From assembly GCF_003943515.1 (NCBI RefSeq), contig NZ_RJPT01000005.1, positions 1-64,000 on the forward strand: a stretch of DNA of 64,000 bases, written 5' to 3'. The position numbers and the translations under genes were made by a program. Origin of the DNA: Streptococcus cristatus (GTDB taxonomy: Bacteria; Bacillota; Bacilli; Lactobacillales; Streptococcaceae). Positions 17,164 through 27,017 of the stretch are shown here, piece after piece; the first letter of the stretch is position 1, and the number at the start of each line of letters is the position of its first letter. The notes beneath the pieces are model-generated. The model saw nothing but the letters and a program-made list of their open reading frames with translations. It was not told where the DNA came from and made no database searches.

Positions 17164-18333
17164 ATGATGGGAAAAAAGTTTTCTAATAGCTATTTGGCTT
17201 ATTTTTTGATGTATAATTTTTATTTTCTGTCCAATTCATTGTTTTCGACCTTGATATCTGTTTATATGCTGGATAAGGGGTACACGGCTGGTCAAGTATC
17301 TATCGTCGTATCAGCTTCTTTCTTTTCTTCCATGCTGGCTCAGCCAATCATGGGGCTGTTAACTGATACGCTTGGCATCAAGAGGGTTTCGCTTATCAGT
17401 TTTTTCCTGATTATCCTAGGAGACATCTTTTTTATGGAGGCCGATAATCTATGGCTCTTAGCCATCTGGTATAGTTTTGTCTTGATGCTCATCAATGGGG
17501 TGGGCACTGTGATGGATGTACTAGCAACCCAAAGTCCTTATAAATATGGGAAAATCCGAATTTGGGGAACAATCGGTTATGCCGTCGGTTCACAGCTGGC
17601 GGGTTTGATTTATAAGAATATTTCTCCCCAGGCGATCTATCTGGTCTTTATTGGAACTATGTTGCTGAGTATTATAGGGGTTCTTGGTATGAATCCTAAG
17701 CGGGATAGGTTGACTAAAAAGACTGAAAAAAGAGGCCATTCGCTCTTTTCAGCCATTCTTAAAAACAGAACCTATCTTTTTTATCTTTTCCTTGTTGCCC
17801 TTTACTCTGGTGTGGGCAATACAGGGCATACCTATATTCCTTCCATGCTAGAATCCAGTGGCTTGAGTGTTGATTGGGCAACGACTGTTGTCGCAGTTTC
17901 TGTACTCTGTGAGGCACCCTTGATCTTTTATTCTTATCTTTTCATGGATAAGATAGCTGTCAAAAAGTTGCTCTATATCTGCTTAGGTATGATGCTTCTT
18001 CAGTATGTAGTTTATGCTTTAAACTTTGGCTTAGGCTCGAAAATCGTAGTCACTCTGCTTTCCAAGCATGCTTCTGGCATGGTACTGACTATGCTTAGTC
18101 TGCGCATCGTAGCAAATTTGGTAGATGAAAAATATTTGGTGACCGCTTTTGCATTACTACAGACAGGGAGAAATCTAGGAACAATTTTCATCCAGAATAT
18201 GTCAGGGTCTATCTTAGATGGTTTTGGCTATGGTAGTATGAATCTCATGCTGGCATCGATTATAGGTCTAGTGCTCTTGCTTGCTCTCTTTTTGAAAGTT
18301 CCTGAAAAAAAGAATCAGAATTTATTTGGATAA
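17164..18333 (+). CDS. MFS transporter, NupG/LacY-like branch
   Basis: Major facilitator superfamily protein of 389 residues with 12 predicted membrane helices. The loop between helices 2 and 3 carries GLLTDTLGIKR, the usual MFS motif A position, and the central loop is basic (MNPKRDRLTKKTEKRG). Overall pattern suggests the MFS_1-like / nucleoside-sugar symporter branch, but the substrate cannot be inferred. Three starts are stacked (TTG 17161, ATG 17164, ATG 17167); ATG 17164 gives the best spacing from GGAGAGG at 17152-17158. It begins 26 bases after the repeat element and ends in a strong terminator, so it is monocistronic. Confidence 0.8.
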   Translation: MMGKKFSNSYLAYFLMYNFYFLSNSLFSTLISVYMLDKGYTAGQVSIVVSASFFSSMLAQPIMGLLTDTLGIKRVSLISFFLIILGDIFFMEADNLWLLAIWYSFVLMLINGVGTVMDVLATQSPYKYGKIRIWGTIGYAVGSQLAGLIYKNISPQAIYLVFIGTMLLSIIGVLGMNPKRDRLTKKTEKRGHSLFSAILKNRTYLFYLFLVALYSGVGNTGHTYIPSMLESSGLSVDWATTVVAVSVLCEAPLIFYSYLFMDKIAVKKLLYICLGMMLLQYVVYALNFGLGSKIVVTLLSKHASGMVLTMLSLRIVANLVDEKYLVTAFALLQTGRNLGTIFIQNMSGSILDGFGYGSMNLMLASIIGLVLLLALFLKVPEKKNQNLFG

Positions 18334-18334
18334 G

Positions 18335-18370
18335 AAAAAACGAGTCTGGAAATTTTTCAGCTCGTTTTTG
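18335..18370 (+). terminator. Terminator after the MFS gene
   Basis: AAAAAACGAG / CTCGTTTTT outer stem with an inner CTG / CAG extension and an A/T loop. Confidence 0.85.
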
Positions 18371-18445
18371 TTTGGGGAGATTGGCAAGAAAGCAAGTAGC
18401 CTTTTCTTTCTTCTATTTCATAAATTCTCTCTTTGGCTTTTTAAT

Positions 18446-18453
18446 TACGAATA
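18446..18453 (+). promoter_or_regulatory. Competence Cin-box (ComX/SigX promoter)
   Basis: TACGAATA, an exact match to the octamer used by the alternative sigma factor ComX, with a T-rich stretch just upstream, 38 bases before coiA. This places coiA in the late competence regulon. Confidence 0.85.
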
Positions 18454-18490
18454 AAGATATAAAAGACATTGTTTTGAAAGGGAAATACTC

Positions 18491-19450
18491 ATGTTGCTTG
18501 CGAAAAATGAAGAGGGGATTTTGCTGAATGCCATGGAAAACCAGCCGTCCCTAGGCGAACAAACCTTTTGTCCGGCCTGTTCTGGGGCGGTCCGCTTCAA
18601 AAAAGGAAGGGTCATGCGACCACATTTTGCGCATATTTCTCTGGGAAAATGTTCGTTTTATGCGGAAAATGAAAGTGCGGAGCATTTGAACCTGAAAGCT
18701 GAACTTTATAGCTGGGGGAAGCAAAGCCAAGAGGTTCAGGTGGAGGCCTTTTTGCCTGAGATAAAGCAGATTGCTGACCTTTTGTTGGACGGTCGTATAG
18801 CTCTGGAGGTCCAATGCAGTCCACTCAGTCAGGAAAGACTTGAGGAACGGACGCTGTCCTATCGTCAGCAGGGCTATCAAGTTCTTTGGCTCTTGGGCAA
18901 GAAATTATGGCTAAGACAGTCGTTGACGAGACTGCAAAAGGACTTTCTTTATTTTAGTCAAAATATGGGCTTTCATCTTTGGGAATTGGATGAGAAAAAG
19001 CAGGAGCTTCGGCTTAAATATCTCATTCACGAAGACTTGCATGGGCGAGCTCAGTACAAGGTCAAATCCTTTCCTTTTGGTCAAGGCTGTCTTTTATCTG
19101 TCCTACGCAGTCCCTTTCAGAAACAGGGGCTAGAGAGCTATCTGGCTAAGCAAGATCCGGAGATTTGTCGCTATGTTCGTCAGCAACTTTATTACCAGCA
19201 GCCTCGTTGGATGAAGCTCCAAGCCCAGCTCTATCAAAAAGGAGACAATCTTCTGACCAAGTCAGCCGAGGATTTTTATCCGCAGGTTAGGCCTGTTCAA
19301 GCCAGCTCCTTTTGCCAAATAACAAAAGATTTAACTCCCTATTACCAGCACTTTCATCGCTATTATCAGGCTGAAAAAAATAAGCAGCTTCAAATTATCT
19401 ATCCACCAGTATTTTATGCGAGGATTTCCCCCACTTTTATGATAAAATAG
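18491..19450 (+). CDS. coiA: Competence protein CoiA
   Basis: 319-residue late competence protein, needed in streptococci for natural transformation after DNA uptake, probably in processing or recombination of incoming DNA. The N-terminus has a CxxC pair (FCPACSG) and HFAHIS, as in the family; the central part (residues about 60-140, containing [11 protein letters not shown]) resembles a restriction-endonuclease-like nuclease core with the E-x-Q pattern. ATG 18491 follows GAAAGGG. The exact Cin-box upstream fixes its control. pepF, trmR and prsA follow in the same order as in Streptococcus pneumoniae, a conserved block. Confidence 0.93.
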   Translation: MLLAKNEEGILLNAMENQPSLGEQTFCPACSGAVRFKKGRVMRPHFAHISLGKCSFYAENESAEHLNLKAELYSWGKQSQEVQVEAFLPEIKQIADLLLDGRIALEVQCSPLSQERLEERTLSYRQQGYQVLWLLGKKLWLRQSLTRLQKDFLYFSQNMGFHLWELDEKKQELRLKYLIHEDLHGRAQYKVKSFPFGQGCLLSVLRSPFQKQGLESYLAKQDPEICRYVRQQLYYQQPRWMKLQAQLYQKGDNLLTKSAEDFYPQVRPVQASSFCQITKDLTPYYQHFHRYYQAEKNKQLQIIYPPVFYARISPTFMIK

Positions 19451-19470
19451 AAAAGATGGAGGAAATTTCT

Positions 19471-21273
19471 ATGGCAAAACAAAGAAATGAAATTGAAGAA
19501 AAATATACTTGGGATTTGAGGACTATTTTCCCGACTGATGAAGCCTTTGAAGCAGAATTGGCGCAGGTTTCAGAAGAAGTGAAGAAAGCAGCTGGTCTGG
19601 CTGGGCATTTGCTGGATTCAGCGGACAGTCTCTTAACAACGACTGAAGTGCAACTGGACTTGATGCGTCGTATTGAAAAGCTTTATTCTTATGCTCACAT
19701 GAAGAATGACCAGGATACACGTGTAGCTAAGTACCAAGAGTATCAGGCGAAAGGCATGACTCTTTACAGCGATTTTGGTCAAAGCTTTGCCTTCTATGAG
19801 CCAGAATTCATGGAAATTACAGAAGACCAATACCAAGCTTTTTTGGCTGAAAAACCTGAACTACAAACCTATCAATATTATTTTGATAAGCTTTTGCAGA
19901 AGAAGGAACACATCCTGACCCAGCGTGAAGAGGAGTTGTTGGCTGGTGCTGGAGAAATCTTTGGCGCTGCCAGTGAAACCTTTGCTATTTTGGACAATGC
20001 GGATATCGTCTTTCCGGTGGTTCACAATGAAAAGGGCGAAGAAGTCCAGTTGACACATGGGAACTATATTTCTTTAGTAGAGTCTAAAAATCGGGAAGTT
20101 CGTAAGGAAGCTTATGAAGCTCTTTATAGCGTTTACGAGCAGTATCAACACACCTATGCGAAAACTCTTCAGACAAACGTTAAGGTTCAAAATTACAATG
20201 CGAAAGTCCGCAAGTTCTCATCTGCCCGAGAGGCGGCCTTATCGGCTAACTTTATCCCAGAAAGTGTCTATGATAGCTTGGTTTCTGCTGTAGACAAACA
20301 CCTTCCACTTTTACAGCGTTATATTGCCTTGCGAGCAAAGATTTTGGGTATTTCTGATTTGAAGATGTACGATTTGTACACACCTTTGTCAGAAACAGAT
20401 TACAAGTTCACTTATGAGGAAGCCTTGGCTAAGTCTGAGGAAGTCTTGGCAATTTTGGGTGAGGATTATTTGAGTCGAGTGAAGACAGCCTTCTCAGAGC
20501 GATGGATTGATGTTTATGAAAATCAAGGTAAGCGCTCAGGGGCATACTCGGGAGGATCTTATGATACCAATGCCTTTATGTTGCTCAACTGGCAGGATAC
20601 ACTGGATAACCTCTTTACTTTGGTGCACGAGACAGGTCACAGTATGCACTCCAGCTATACTCGCGAAACCCAGCCTTATGTCTATGGAGACTACTCTATC
20701 TTCCTAGCTGAGATTGCTTCAACGACCAATGAAAATATCTTGACAGAAAAGCTCTTGGAAGAAGTAGAGGATGACGCTACTCGTTTTGCTATTCTAAACC
20801 ACTTCTTGGATGGATTCCGTGGTACGGTCTTCCGTCAAACTCAGTTTGCGGAGTTTGAGCATGCAATCCACAAAGCTGATCAAGAAGGACAAGTGTTGAC
20901 TAGCGAGTTTCTCAATGATCTCTATGCAGACTTAAACGAGAAATACTACGGCTTGAAAAAAGAGGACAATCCGCAGATTCAATACGAATGGGCACGCATT
21001 CCTCACTTCTACTATAATTATTATGTTTTCCAATATTCTACAGGATTTGCAGCCGCTTCGGCCTTGGCCGAAAAGATTGTCCATGGTAGCCAAGAAGACA
21101 AGGACAAATATCTGGACTATCTCAAAGCTGGGAACTCTGACTATCCGCTCAATGTCATTAAAAAAGCGGGTGTAGATATGGAAAAAGAAGACTATCTAAA
21201 TGCTGCCTTTGCAGTCTTTGAGCGTCGTCTGGATGAATTTGAAGCCTTGGTAGAAAAGTTAGGATTAGCATAA
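19471..21273 (+). CDS. pepF: Oligoendopeptidase F
   Basis: 600-residue cytosolic zinc metallopeptidase of family M3 that cleaves oligopeptides of about 7-17 residues taken up by peptide transporters. The catalytic HExxH is HETGH at residues 386-390, with the third ligand Glu in the downstream AEIASTTNE stretch, as expected for M3. An in-frame ATG at 19456 exists, but ATG 19471 is better because GGAGGA (19458-19463) sits 7 bases before it. Only 20 bases separate it from coiA, so it may be partly read from the competence promoter. trmR begins one base after its stop, showing tight coupling. Confidence 0.95.
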   Translation: MAKQRNEIEEKYTWDLRTIFPTDEAFEAELAQVSEEVKKAAGLAGHLLDSADSLLTTTEVQLDLMRRIEKLYSYAHMKNDQDTRVAKYQEYQAKGMTLYSDFGQSFAFYEPEFMEITEDQYQAFLAEKPELQTYQYYFDKLLQKKEHILTQREEELLAGAGEIFGAASETFAILDNADIVFPVVHNEKGEEVQLTHGNYISLVESKNREVRKEAYEALYSVYEQYQHTYAKTLQTNVKVQNYNAKVRKFSSAREAALSANFIPESVYDSLVSAVDKHLPLLQRYIALRAKILGISDLKMYDLYTPLSETDYKFTYEEALAKSEEVLAILGEDYLSRVKTAFSERWIDVYENQGKRSGAYSGGSYDTNAFMLLNWQDTLDNLFTLVHETGHSMHSSYTRETQPYVYGDYSIFLAEIASTTNENILTEKLLEEVEDDATRFAILNHFLDGFRGTVFRQTQFAEFEHAIHKADQEGQVLTSEFLNDLYADLNEKYYGLKKEDNPQIQYEWARIPHFYYNYYVFQYSTGFAAASALAEKIVHGSQEDKDKYLDYLKAGNSDYPLNVIKKAGVDMEKEDYLNAAFAVFERRLDEFEALVEKLGLA

Positions 21274-21274
21274 G

Positions 21275-21958
21275 ATGGTCGAGACTTATAATCAAAACTC
21301 TAATCCCAATATGCGTCGGCCAGTAGTCAAGGAAGAAATTGTAGACTTTATGAGACAGCGTCTTCAGCCGGTCGCAGGTGGACTTAAGGAGCTGGAGGAT
21401 TTTGCCAGAGCTGAAAATGTGCCTGTGATTCCCCATGAGACAGTGGCTTATTTTCGTTTGCTTCTCGAAAGTCTCCAGCCAGAGAAGATTTTGGAAATCG
21501 GGACGGCTATTGGTTTTTCGGCTCTTTTGATGGCGGAACATGCGCCTCAGGCTCAGATTACGACTATTGACCGCAATCCAGAGATGATTGAGCTTGCTAA
21601 GGCTAATTTTGCTAAGTATGACAGCCGTCAGCAGATTACCCTGCTGGAAGGCGATGCAGTGGATTTGCTTGAGACACTGGAGGATTCTTACGACCTGGTC
21701 TTTATGGACTCTGCCAAGTCCAAGTATGTGGTCTTTCTGCCCCAAGTCCTCAAGCGCCTCAATCCTGGTGGCCTGGTCCTGATTGATGATGTCTTCCAAG
21801 GAGGAGATGTTGCCAAGCCTTTTGAGGATATTAAGCGTGGCCAACGGGCTATTTACCGTGGCTTGCACAGCCTGTTTGACGCAACTTTGGACAGTCCAGA
21901 TTTGACTGCGAGCTTGCTTCCTTTAGGAGATGGGCTGCTTATGATTAGAAAAAAATAA
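21275..21958 (+). CDS. trmR: tRNA 5-hydroxyuridine methyltransferase, TrmR-like
   Basis: 227-residue SAM-dependent O-methyltransferase of the COG4122/YrrM group. The Rossmann SAM-binding motif is ILEIGTAIGFSALLMAE at about residues 71-87, followed by TIDRNPEM and the metal-binding DSAKSKY / LIDDVF pair, the same layout as catechol-type methyltransferases. Bacillus subtilis TrmR (YrrM) methylates 5-hydroxyuridine at tRNA position 34 to 5-methoxyuridine, and this is the most likely role. Starts right after the pepF stop. The TrhP-type hydroxylation partner is encoded at 45872-47158 in this window. Confidence 0.8.
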   Translation: MVETYNQNSNPNMRRPVVKEEIVDFMRQRLQPVAGGLKELEDFARAENVPVIPHETVAYFRLLLESLQPEKILEIGTAIGFSALLMAEHAPQAQITTIDRNPEMIELAKANFAKYDSRQQITLLEGDAVDLLETLEDSYDLVFMDSAKSKYVVFLPQVLKRLNPGGLVLIDDVFQGGDVAKPFEDIKRGQRAIYRGLHSLFDATLDSPDLTASLLPLGDGLLMIRKK

Positions 21959-22068
21959 TCCCTTCACTTTTTTCTCAAATTCCAAAAATTTTTAGGAAAA
22001 ATTAAGATATCAAGTTAGATTTGTGGTACAATAGACAAAGTGAATTTATTGAAGGAGTAGATAAAATA

Positions 22069-23145
22069 ATGAAGAAAAAAATCCTTACAGGAGCAGTAAC
22101 TCTCTTTTCTGTAGTGGCTTTAGCAGCATGTTCACAAACAGCAAAAGATAAAGATATTGTGACAATGAAGGGCGAGACAATCACAGTAAGTGAATTTTAC
22201 GATCAAGTAAAAAATAATGGTGCCTCTCAACAAGTTTTGCTTCAAATGGCCATTAAGCAAGTTTTTGAAGAAAAGTATGGCAAAAAAGTAACGGATAAAG
22301 AGGTTGAAGAAGCCTTTGAAAAAATGAAATCCGCTTATGGTTCTGCCTTCCAAAATGTTCTTGCTCAAAGCGGAATGACAGAAGATGCCTACAGAGACCA
22401 GATCCGCGCAAATAAATTGGTCGAATACGCTGTTAAGAAAGCAGCTGAAAAAGAGTTGACAGATGACAACTACAAGGCTTTCTTTGAAACTTACACACCA
22501 GAAGTAACGGCTCAGATTATCAAGGTGGACAGTGAAGAAAAGGCTAAGGAAGTGCTTGAAAAAGCTAAGGCTGAGGGAGCAGACTTTGGTCAGTTGGCCA
22601 AGGAAAACTCAACTGATAAGGACACCAAAGATAAGGGTGGTGAGGTGAAATTCGACTCAACCTCTACAACGGTTCCAGATGCAGTTAAGAAAGCTACTTT
22701 TGCCTTGGAAGAAAATGGCGTTTCTGATGTGATCACTGTACGAGGTAAGCAGAACTATTCAGCAAGTTACTACATTGTTAAATTGGTGAAGAAAACTCAA
22801 AAATCTGCAAAATGGACAGATTACAAGAAACAACTAAAAGAGGGAATCCTGACTCAAAAACAAAACGATGCAAGCTTTATTCGTTCTGTTATTTCTAAAG
22901 AATTGAAGGAAGCGAATCTGAAAGTGAAGGATCCAGCTTTCCAAAATGTCTTTGCCCAATATGTAGAAGGAGATACTTCTAGCTCATCGTCTAAAGAAGA
23001 AAGTAAGTCTCAGTCTTCTAGTTCAGAAGAAAAGAAATCACAATCTTCTAGCTCGGAAGAAGCAAAATCTGAGGCTTCAAGCTCGGAAGAAAGCAAGTCA
23101 GAAGCTGCTCATACTGAAGAAAAACCAGCTCCTGCAGCAGAATAA
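22069..23145 (+). CDS. prsA: Foldase lipoprotein PrsA (PpmA)
   Basis: 358-residue extracellular peptidyl-prolyl isomerase that helps secreted proteins fold at the membrane-wall interface. Lipoprotein signal: basic start, hydrophobic core and lipobox LAAC with the lipidated Cys at residue 20. A helical NC domain flanks a parvulin domain at about residues 140-235. The last 55 residues are low complexity: repeated SSSSEE/SSSEE units rich in Ser, Glu and Lys, a length-variable tail by appearance. Start ATG 22069 has GAAGGAG at 22051-22057; an upstream TTG reading was rejected. There is no terminator of its own: the stop is 2 bases from the -35 of the next promoter. Confidence 0.93.
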   Translation: MKKKILTGAVTLFSVVALAACSQTAKDKDIVTMKGETITVSEFYDQVKNNGASQQVLLQMAIKQVFEEKYGKKVTDKEVEEAFEKMKSAYGSAFQNVLAQSGMTEDAYRDQIRANKLVEYAVKKAAEKELTDDNYKAFFETYTPEVTAQIIKVDSEEKAKEVLEKAKAEGADFGQLAKENSTDKDTKDKGGEVKFDSTSTTVPDAVKKATFALEENGVSDVITVRGKQNYSASYYIVKLVKKTQKSAKWTDYKKQLKEGILTQKQNDASFIRSVISKELKEANLKVKDPAFQNVFAQYVEGDTSSSSSKEESKSQSSSSEEKKSQSSSSEEAKSEASSSEESKSEAAHTEEKPAPAAE

Positions 23146-23147
23146 GC

Positions 23148-23176
23148 TTGACGAAAAGACAAGAAGTCAGTATAAT
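23148..23176 (+). promoter_or_regulatory. Promoter of the alanyl T-box transcript
   Basis: TTGACG at 23148-23153, 17-base spacer, TATAAT at 23171-23176. It begins 2 bases after the prsA stop. Confidence 0.85.
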
Positions 23177-23182
23177 AAAACT

Positions 23183-23357
23183 ATTGAGAATTGATTTTCT
23201 AAATCTCAGCTCAGAGAATTGGCGGTGCTGCGAGTCATGTGAGAGGAAAATTCATGCTACTCATGTTTCAAACTAAATAGCTAATGAGAATGACAAGTTC
23301 ATTGAATGAAGGTGGTACCGCGTTTTTTCGCCCTTCAGACAAGGAACTTGTCTTTTA
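23183..23357 (+). promoter_or_regulatory. T-box riboswitch, tRNA-Ala
   Basis: Leader RNA with the T-box hallmark GGTGGTACCGCG at 23311-23322. Stem I shows the apical GGTGCTGCGAG stretch (23223-23233), and GCT at 23256-23258 followed by A fits an alanine specifier codon. The terminator pairs GACAAGTTC (23292-23300) with GAACTTGTC (23344-23352), followed by TTTT; the T-box sequence offers the competing antiterminator when uncharged tRNA-Ala binds. alaS, two genes into the transcript, agrees with the specifier. Confidence 0.93.
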
Positions 23358-23379
23358 TCTTGACTCTGGAGGTAAAGCG

Positions 23380-23862
23380 ATGAAGACCTATCTTGTCAAA
23401 CAAAAATTTCGCCTAGGCGGTGAACGTTTCGATATCAAGGATGATCGAGGCAATGTAGCTTATCAGGTGGAAGGATCATTTTTTCAGATTCCCAAGACCT
23501 TTACAATCTACGATACACAGGGGCAGACTGTCAGCCAGATCACTAAAACCTTTCTTACCTTCATGCCCCAGTTTGAAATCAAACTCAGTGACGGGACGAG
23601 TTTTTACATTCGTCAGAAGTTCACTATCTTGCGTGATAAGTATCAGTTTGACAATTTAGGCCTAAGGGTCGAAGGCAATATCTGGGATCTCAACTTCCGA
23701 TTACTAGATGACCGCAATCAAATCGTGGCAGAGATTACCAAGGAGCTTTTCTATCTAACCTCTACTTATCAGGTGATTGTCTATGATGAGGCTTATTCAG
23801 ATTTGGTCATTTCCCTCTGCGTCGCTATTGACTATGTGGAGATGCTGGAAAGTTCATCATAA
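23380..23862 (+). CDS. LURP-one-related protein under T-box control
   Basis: 160-residue protein of the LURP-one-related family (PF04525), a beta-barrel wrapped round a helix, related to tubby and scramblase folds. The pattern of repeated short beta strands with FDIKDDRGNVAYQVEG and FTIYDTQGQTV is typical. Bacterial members have no established function; a membrane- or lipid-linked role is only a guess from the fold. Start ATG 23380 has GGAGGT 7 bases upstream; reading from ATG 23284 would run through the T-box terminator and was rejected. It lies between the alanyl T-box and alaS, 33 bases before alaS, so it is induced when tRNA-Ala is uncharged. Confidence 0.8.
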   Translation: MKTYLVKQKFRLGGERFDIKDDRGNVAYQVEGSFFQIPKTFTIYDTQGQTVSQITKTFLTFMPQFEIKLSDGTSFYIRQKFTILRDKYQFDNLGLRVEGNIWDLNFRLLDDRNQIVAEITKELFYLTSTYQVIVYDEAYSDLVISLCVAIDYVEMLESSS

Positions 23863-23895
23863 AAAACATTAAAAAGATTTAAGGAGAAAAATAAA

Positions 23896-26514
23896 ATGAA
23901 ACAAATGTCAAGTACTCAAATTCGCCAAATGTGGTTGGATTTCTGGGCAAGCAAAGGCCACTCTGTAGAACCATCAGTTAGCTTGGTTCCAGTAAATGAC
24001 CCGACTCTTTTGTGGATTAACTCTGGGGTAGCAACTCTTAAGAAATATTTTGACGGGACCATTATCCCTGAAAATCCACGTATCACCAATGCGCAAAAAG
24101 CGATTCGTACAAACGATATTGAAAACGTAGGGAAGACTGCGCGTCACCATACCATGTTTGAAATGTTGGGGAACTTCTCTATCGGGGATTACTTCCGTGA
24201 TGAGGCTATCACTTGGGCTTATGAACTCTTGACAAGCCCTGAGTGGTTTGCCTTCCCAGCTGAAAAACTCTATATGACTTACTATCCAGACGATAAAGAT
24301 TCTTACAACCGCTGGATTGAAGTAGGAGTGGACCCAAGTCACTTGATTCCAATCGAAGACAACTTCTGGGAAATCGGTGCGGGACCTTCTGGACCAGATA
24401 CTGAGATCTTCTTTGACCGTGGAGAAGCATTTGACCCAGAAAATATCGGTATTCGCCTGCTTGCAGAAGATATCGAAAACGACCGTTACATCGAAATCTG
24501 GAACATTGTATTGTCACAATTCAACGCTGATCCAGCTGTACCTCGTAGCGAGTACAAGGAATTGCCACATAAGAACATTGATACGGGCGCTGGTTTGGAG
24601 CGTTTGGTGGCGGTTATTCAAGGGGCTAAGACCAACTTTGAAACAGACCTCTTCATGCCGATCATTCGTGAAGTTGAGAAGTTGTCTGGTAAGGTCTACG
24701 ACCAAGATGGCGACAATATGAGCTTTAAGGTCATCGCTGACCACATCCGTTCCCTTTCATTCGCTATCGGTGATGGTGCCCTTCCAGGAAATGAAGGCCG
24801 TGGTTATGTCCTTCGTCGTCTTCTCCGTCGTGCTTCTATGCACGGTCAAAAATTGGGCATCAACGAGCCTTTCCTTTACAAACTCGTTCCAACTGTTGGA
24901 AAAATCATGGAAAGCTACTACCCAGAAGTGCTTGAAAAACGTGACTTTATCGAGAAAATCGTTAAGAGCGAGGAAGAGTCATTTGCTCGTACCCTTCATT
25001 CAGGTCAACACTTTGCCCAAGGTATCGTAGCAGACTTGAAAGAAAAAGGTCAATTTGTCATTGCTGGTTCAGATGTCTTTAAACTCTACGACACTTACGG
25101 ATTCCCAGTAGAGTTGACAGAAGAAATCGCAGAAGAAGCGGGCATGACGGTAGACCGTGAAGGCTTCGAAGCAGCCATGAAAGAGCAGCAAGAACGTGCG
25201 CGTGCATCTGCTGTCAAAGGCGGATCTATGGGTATGCAAAATGAAACCCTTCAAAACATCACTGTTGAGAGCGTCTTTAACTACAATGCCAGTCAATTGC
25301 CTTCTAAACTGGTGGCTATCGTAGCGGACAATGCTGAAGTAGAAGCTGTCTCTGAAGGAACTGCCTCTCTCATCTTTGCAGAGACTCCATTCTACGCGGA
25401 AATGGGTGGACAGGTAGCTGACCACGGTCAAATCTTGGATGCTGAAGGAAATGTCGTGGCTACCGTGACAGATGTTCAAAAAGCACCAAACGGACAACCG
25501 CTTCATACTGTTGAAGTTCTTGCACCACTTGCCTTAAACCAAGAGTATACGTTGGTCATTGACACCAACCGTCGTCACCGTGTCATGAAAAACCATACAG
25601 CAACTCACTTGCTTCACGCTGCCCTTCACAATATCCTTGGAAACCATGCGACACAAGCAGGATCCCTTAACGAAGTCGAATTCCTTCGCTTTGACTTCAC
25701 ACACTTCCAAGCCGTAACTCCTGAAGAGTTGCGCGCCATTGAACAAGAAGTCAATGAGAAAATCTGGGAAGCAATTGCAGTAGAAACGGTTGAGACAGAT
25801 ATTGACACAGCAAAAGAAATGGGAGCTATGGCCCTCTTTGGTGAGAAATATGGTAAGGAAGTCCGAGTTGTAACTATCGGCGATTACTCAGTCGAGCTTT
25901 GTGGTGGTACCCACGTTGGCAACACTTCTGAGATTGGCCTCTTCAAAATTGTCAAAGAAGAAGGGATTGGCTCAGGAACTCGCCGTATCTTGGCCGTGAC
26001 TGGCAAGGAAGCCTTTGAAGCCTATCGCGAGCAAGAAGACGCTCTGAAAGCAGTAGCAGCAACCTTGAAAGCACCTCAACTCAAGGAAGTACCTCACAAG
26101 GTTGAAGGCCTTCAAGAGCAACTTCGTCAATTGCAAAAAGAAAATGCAGAATTAAAGGAAAAAGCCGCAGCAGCTGCAGCAGGTGATGTCTTCAAGGATG
26201 TGAAGGAAGTTAACGGCCACCGTTACATTGCTAGCCAAGTTTCTGTATCAGACGCAGGTGCCCTTCGTACCTTTGCGGATAACTGGAAACAAAAAGAATA
26301 CTCTGACCTTCTTGTCTTAGTCGCAGCTATTGGTGATAAGGTCAATGTTCTCGTAGCTAGCAAGACTAAAGACCTTCATGCAGGGAACCTTGTCAAAGAA
26401 TTGGCTCCAATCGTTGATGGACGTGGTGGTGGTAAACCAGACATGGCCATGGCGGGAGGAAGCAACCAAGCGAAAATCCAAGATTTGCTGGATGCAGTAG
26501 CAGGTAAATTATAG
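23896..26514 (+). CDS. alaS: Alanine--tRNA ligase
   Basis: 872-residue class II aminoacyl-tRNA synthetase that charges tRNA-Ala. Order of domains: catalytic core (residues 1-240, starting with [11 protein letters not shown]), tRNA-recognition region, editing domain with the zinc motif HTATHLLH (about 567-574) and CGGTHV (about 668-673), and C-Ala domain after a coiled coil near residues 740-765. Length is normal. ATG 23896 follows AAGGAG. It is the second gene after the alanyl T-box, so its expression rises when charged tRNA-Ala is scarce. Strong codon bias suggests high expression. A terminator follows. Confidence 0.98.
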   Translation: MKQMSSTQIRQMWLDFWASKGHSVEPSVSLVPVNDPTLLWINSGVATLKKYFDGTIIPENPRITNAQKAIRTNDIENVGKTARHHTMFEMLGNFSIGDYFRDEAITWAYELLTSPEWFAFPAEKLYMTYYPDDKDSYNRWIEVGVDPSHLIPIEDNFWEIGAGPSGPDTEIFFDRGEAFDPENIGIRLLAEDIENDRYIEIWNIVLSQFNADPAVPRSEYKELPHKNIDTGAGLERLVAVIQGAKTNFETDLFMPIIREVEKLSGKVYDQDGDNMSFKVIADHIRSLSFAIGDGALPGNEGRGYVLRRLLRRASMHGQKLGINEPFLYKLVPTVGKIMESYYPEVLEKRDFIEKIVKSEEESFARTLHSGQHFAQGIVADLKEKGQFVIAGSDVFKLYDTYGFPVELTEEIAEEAGMTVDREGFEAAMKEQQERARASAVKGGSMGMQNETLQNITVESVFNYNASQLPSKLVAIVADNAEVEAVSEGTASLIFAETPFYAEMGGQVADHGQILDAEGNVVATVTDVQKAPNGQPLHTVEVLAPLALNQEYTLVIDTNRRHRVMKNHTATHLLHAALHNILGNHATQAGSLNEVEFLRFDFTHFQAVTPEELRAIEQEVNEKIWEAIAVETVETDIDTAKEMGAMALFGEKYGKEVRVVTIGDYSVELCGGTHVGNTSEIGLFKIVKEEGIGSGTRRILAVTGKEAFEAYREQEDALKAVAATLKAPQLKEVPHKVEGLQEQLRQLQKENAELKEKAAAAAAGDVFKDVKEVNGHRYIASQVSVSDAGALRTFADNWKQKEYSDLLVLVAAIGDKVNVLVASKTKDLHAGNLVKELAPIVDGRGGGKPDMAMAGGSNQAKIQDLLDAVAGKL

Positions 26515-26524
26515 TATATTTTTT

Positions 26525-26553
26525 AAGATCAGGATTCAGTCTTGGTCTTTTTT
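26525..26553 (+). terminator. alaS terminator
   Basis: AAGATCAGGA / TCTTGGTCTT 10-bp stem with two G-T pairs, then a T run. Confidence 0.85.
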
Positions 26554-26685
26554 ACTTCTTATTTTGTAAAGGATCTAAGTCTTTATGACAAAAATCTTTA
26601 TTTTTTTGACAAATATACTTGTCAAAAAGAAAAGAATCCGTTACAATGTATTTAAGTTAAGAAGAAAAGATAAAAGGAGGGACTA

Positions 26686-27006
26686 ATGGAGATACTGTTT
26701 TGGTGTCTACTTCCGATATTTTCTGGTTTGTGGCTGATGTCATCCAGTGAATTGAAAAATGTAAAAAGGAAGTTGAAACGTTTAGAGAGAAATAAAGAAA
26801 GGAGTGGAGAAATGTCACGTTTTTTTAAAGAAATGATTGGGAAAAAACCGATCATCATCGGTGAAGTTTTTGGGACAGATTGCTGGGTGATTGTTGATGC
26901 CGATGACGATTGGGTTAAGTTGAGTAAGACCAATAAAAAAGGTCAAACAAAAATTAAGCTCATGCGTATTGACGATATCAAGTCTGTTGAACTGAAAGAA
27001 GACTGA
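26686..27006 (+). CDS. Small membrane-anchored protein, cassette gene 1
   Basis: 106-residue protein: one membrane segment at residues 2-19, a highly basic linker (KRKLKRLERNKE) to about 42, and a soluble beta-rich domain of about 60 residues (GEVFGTDCWVIVDADDDWVKL and KLMRIDDIKSVEL). No named family is recognised with confidence; streptococcal relatives occur beside small HTH regulators, as here. ATG 26686 follows AAGGAGG. A second in-frame ATG at 26812 has an equally good AAAGGAG 7 bases upstream, so a soluble 64-residue form may also be made. The next gene starts 11 bases later. Together they could form a membrane-tethered sensor and regulator pair; that is inference. Confidence 0.7.
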   Translation: MEILFWCLLPIFSGLWLMSSSELKNVKRKLKRLERNKERSGEMSRFFKEMIGKKPIIIGEVFGTDCWVIVDADDDWVKLSKTNKKGQTKIKLMRIDDIKSVELKED

Positions 27007-27017
27007 GAGGTGTTGTC

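Noticed and set aside
21158..21868. 236-codon open frame on the minus strand
   Set aside because: Entirely antisense to trmR and the pepF end; the composition is a by-product of the coding frame opposite, and there is no ribosome site.
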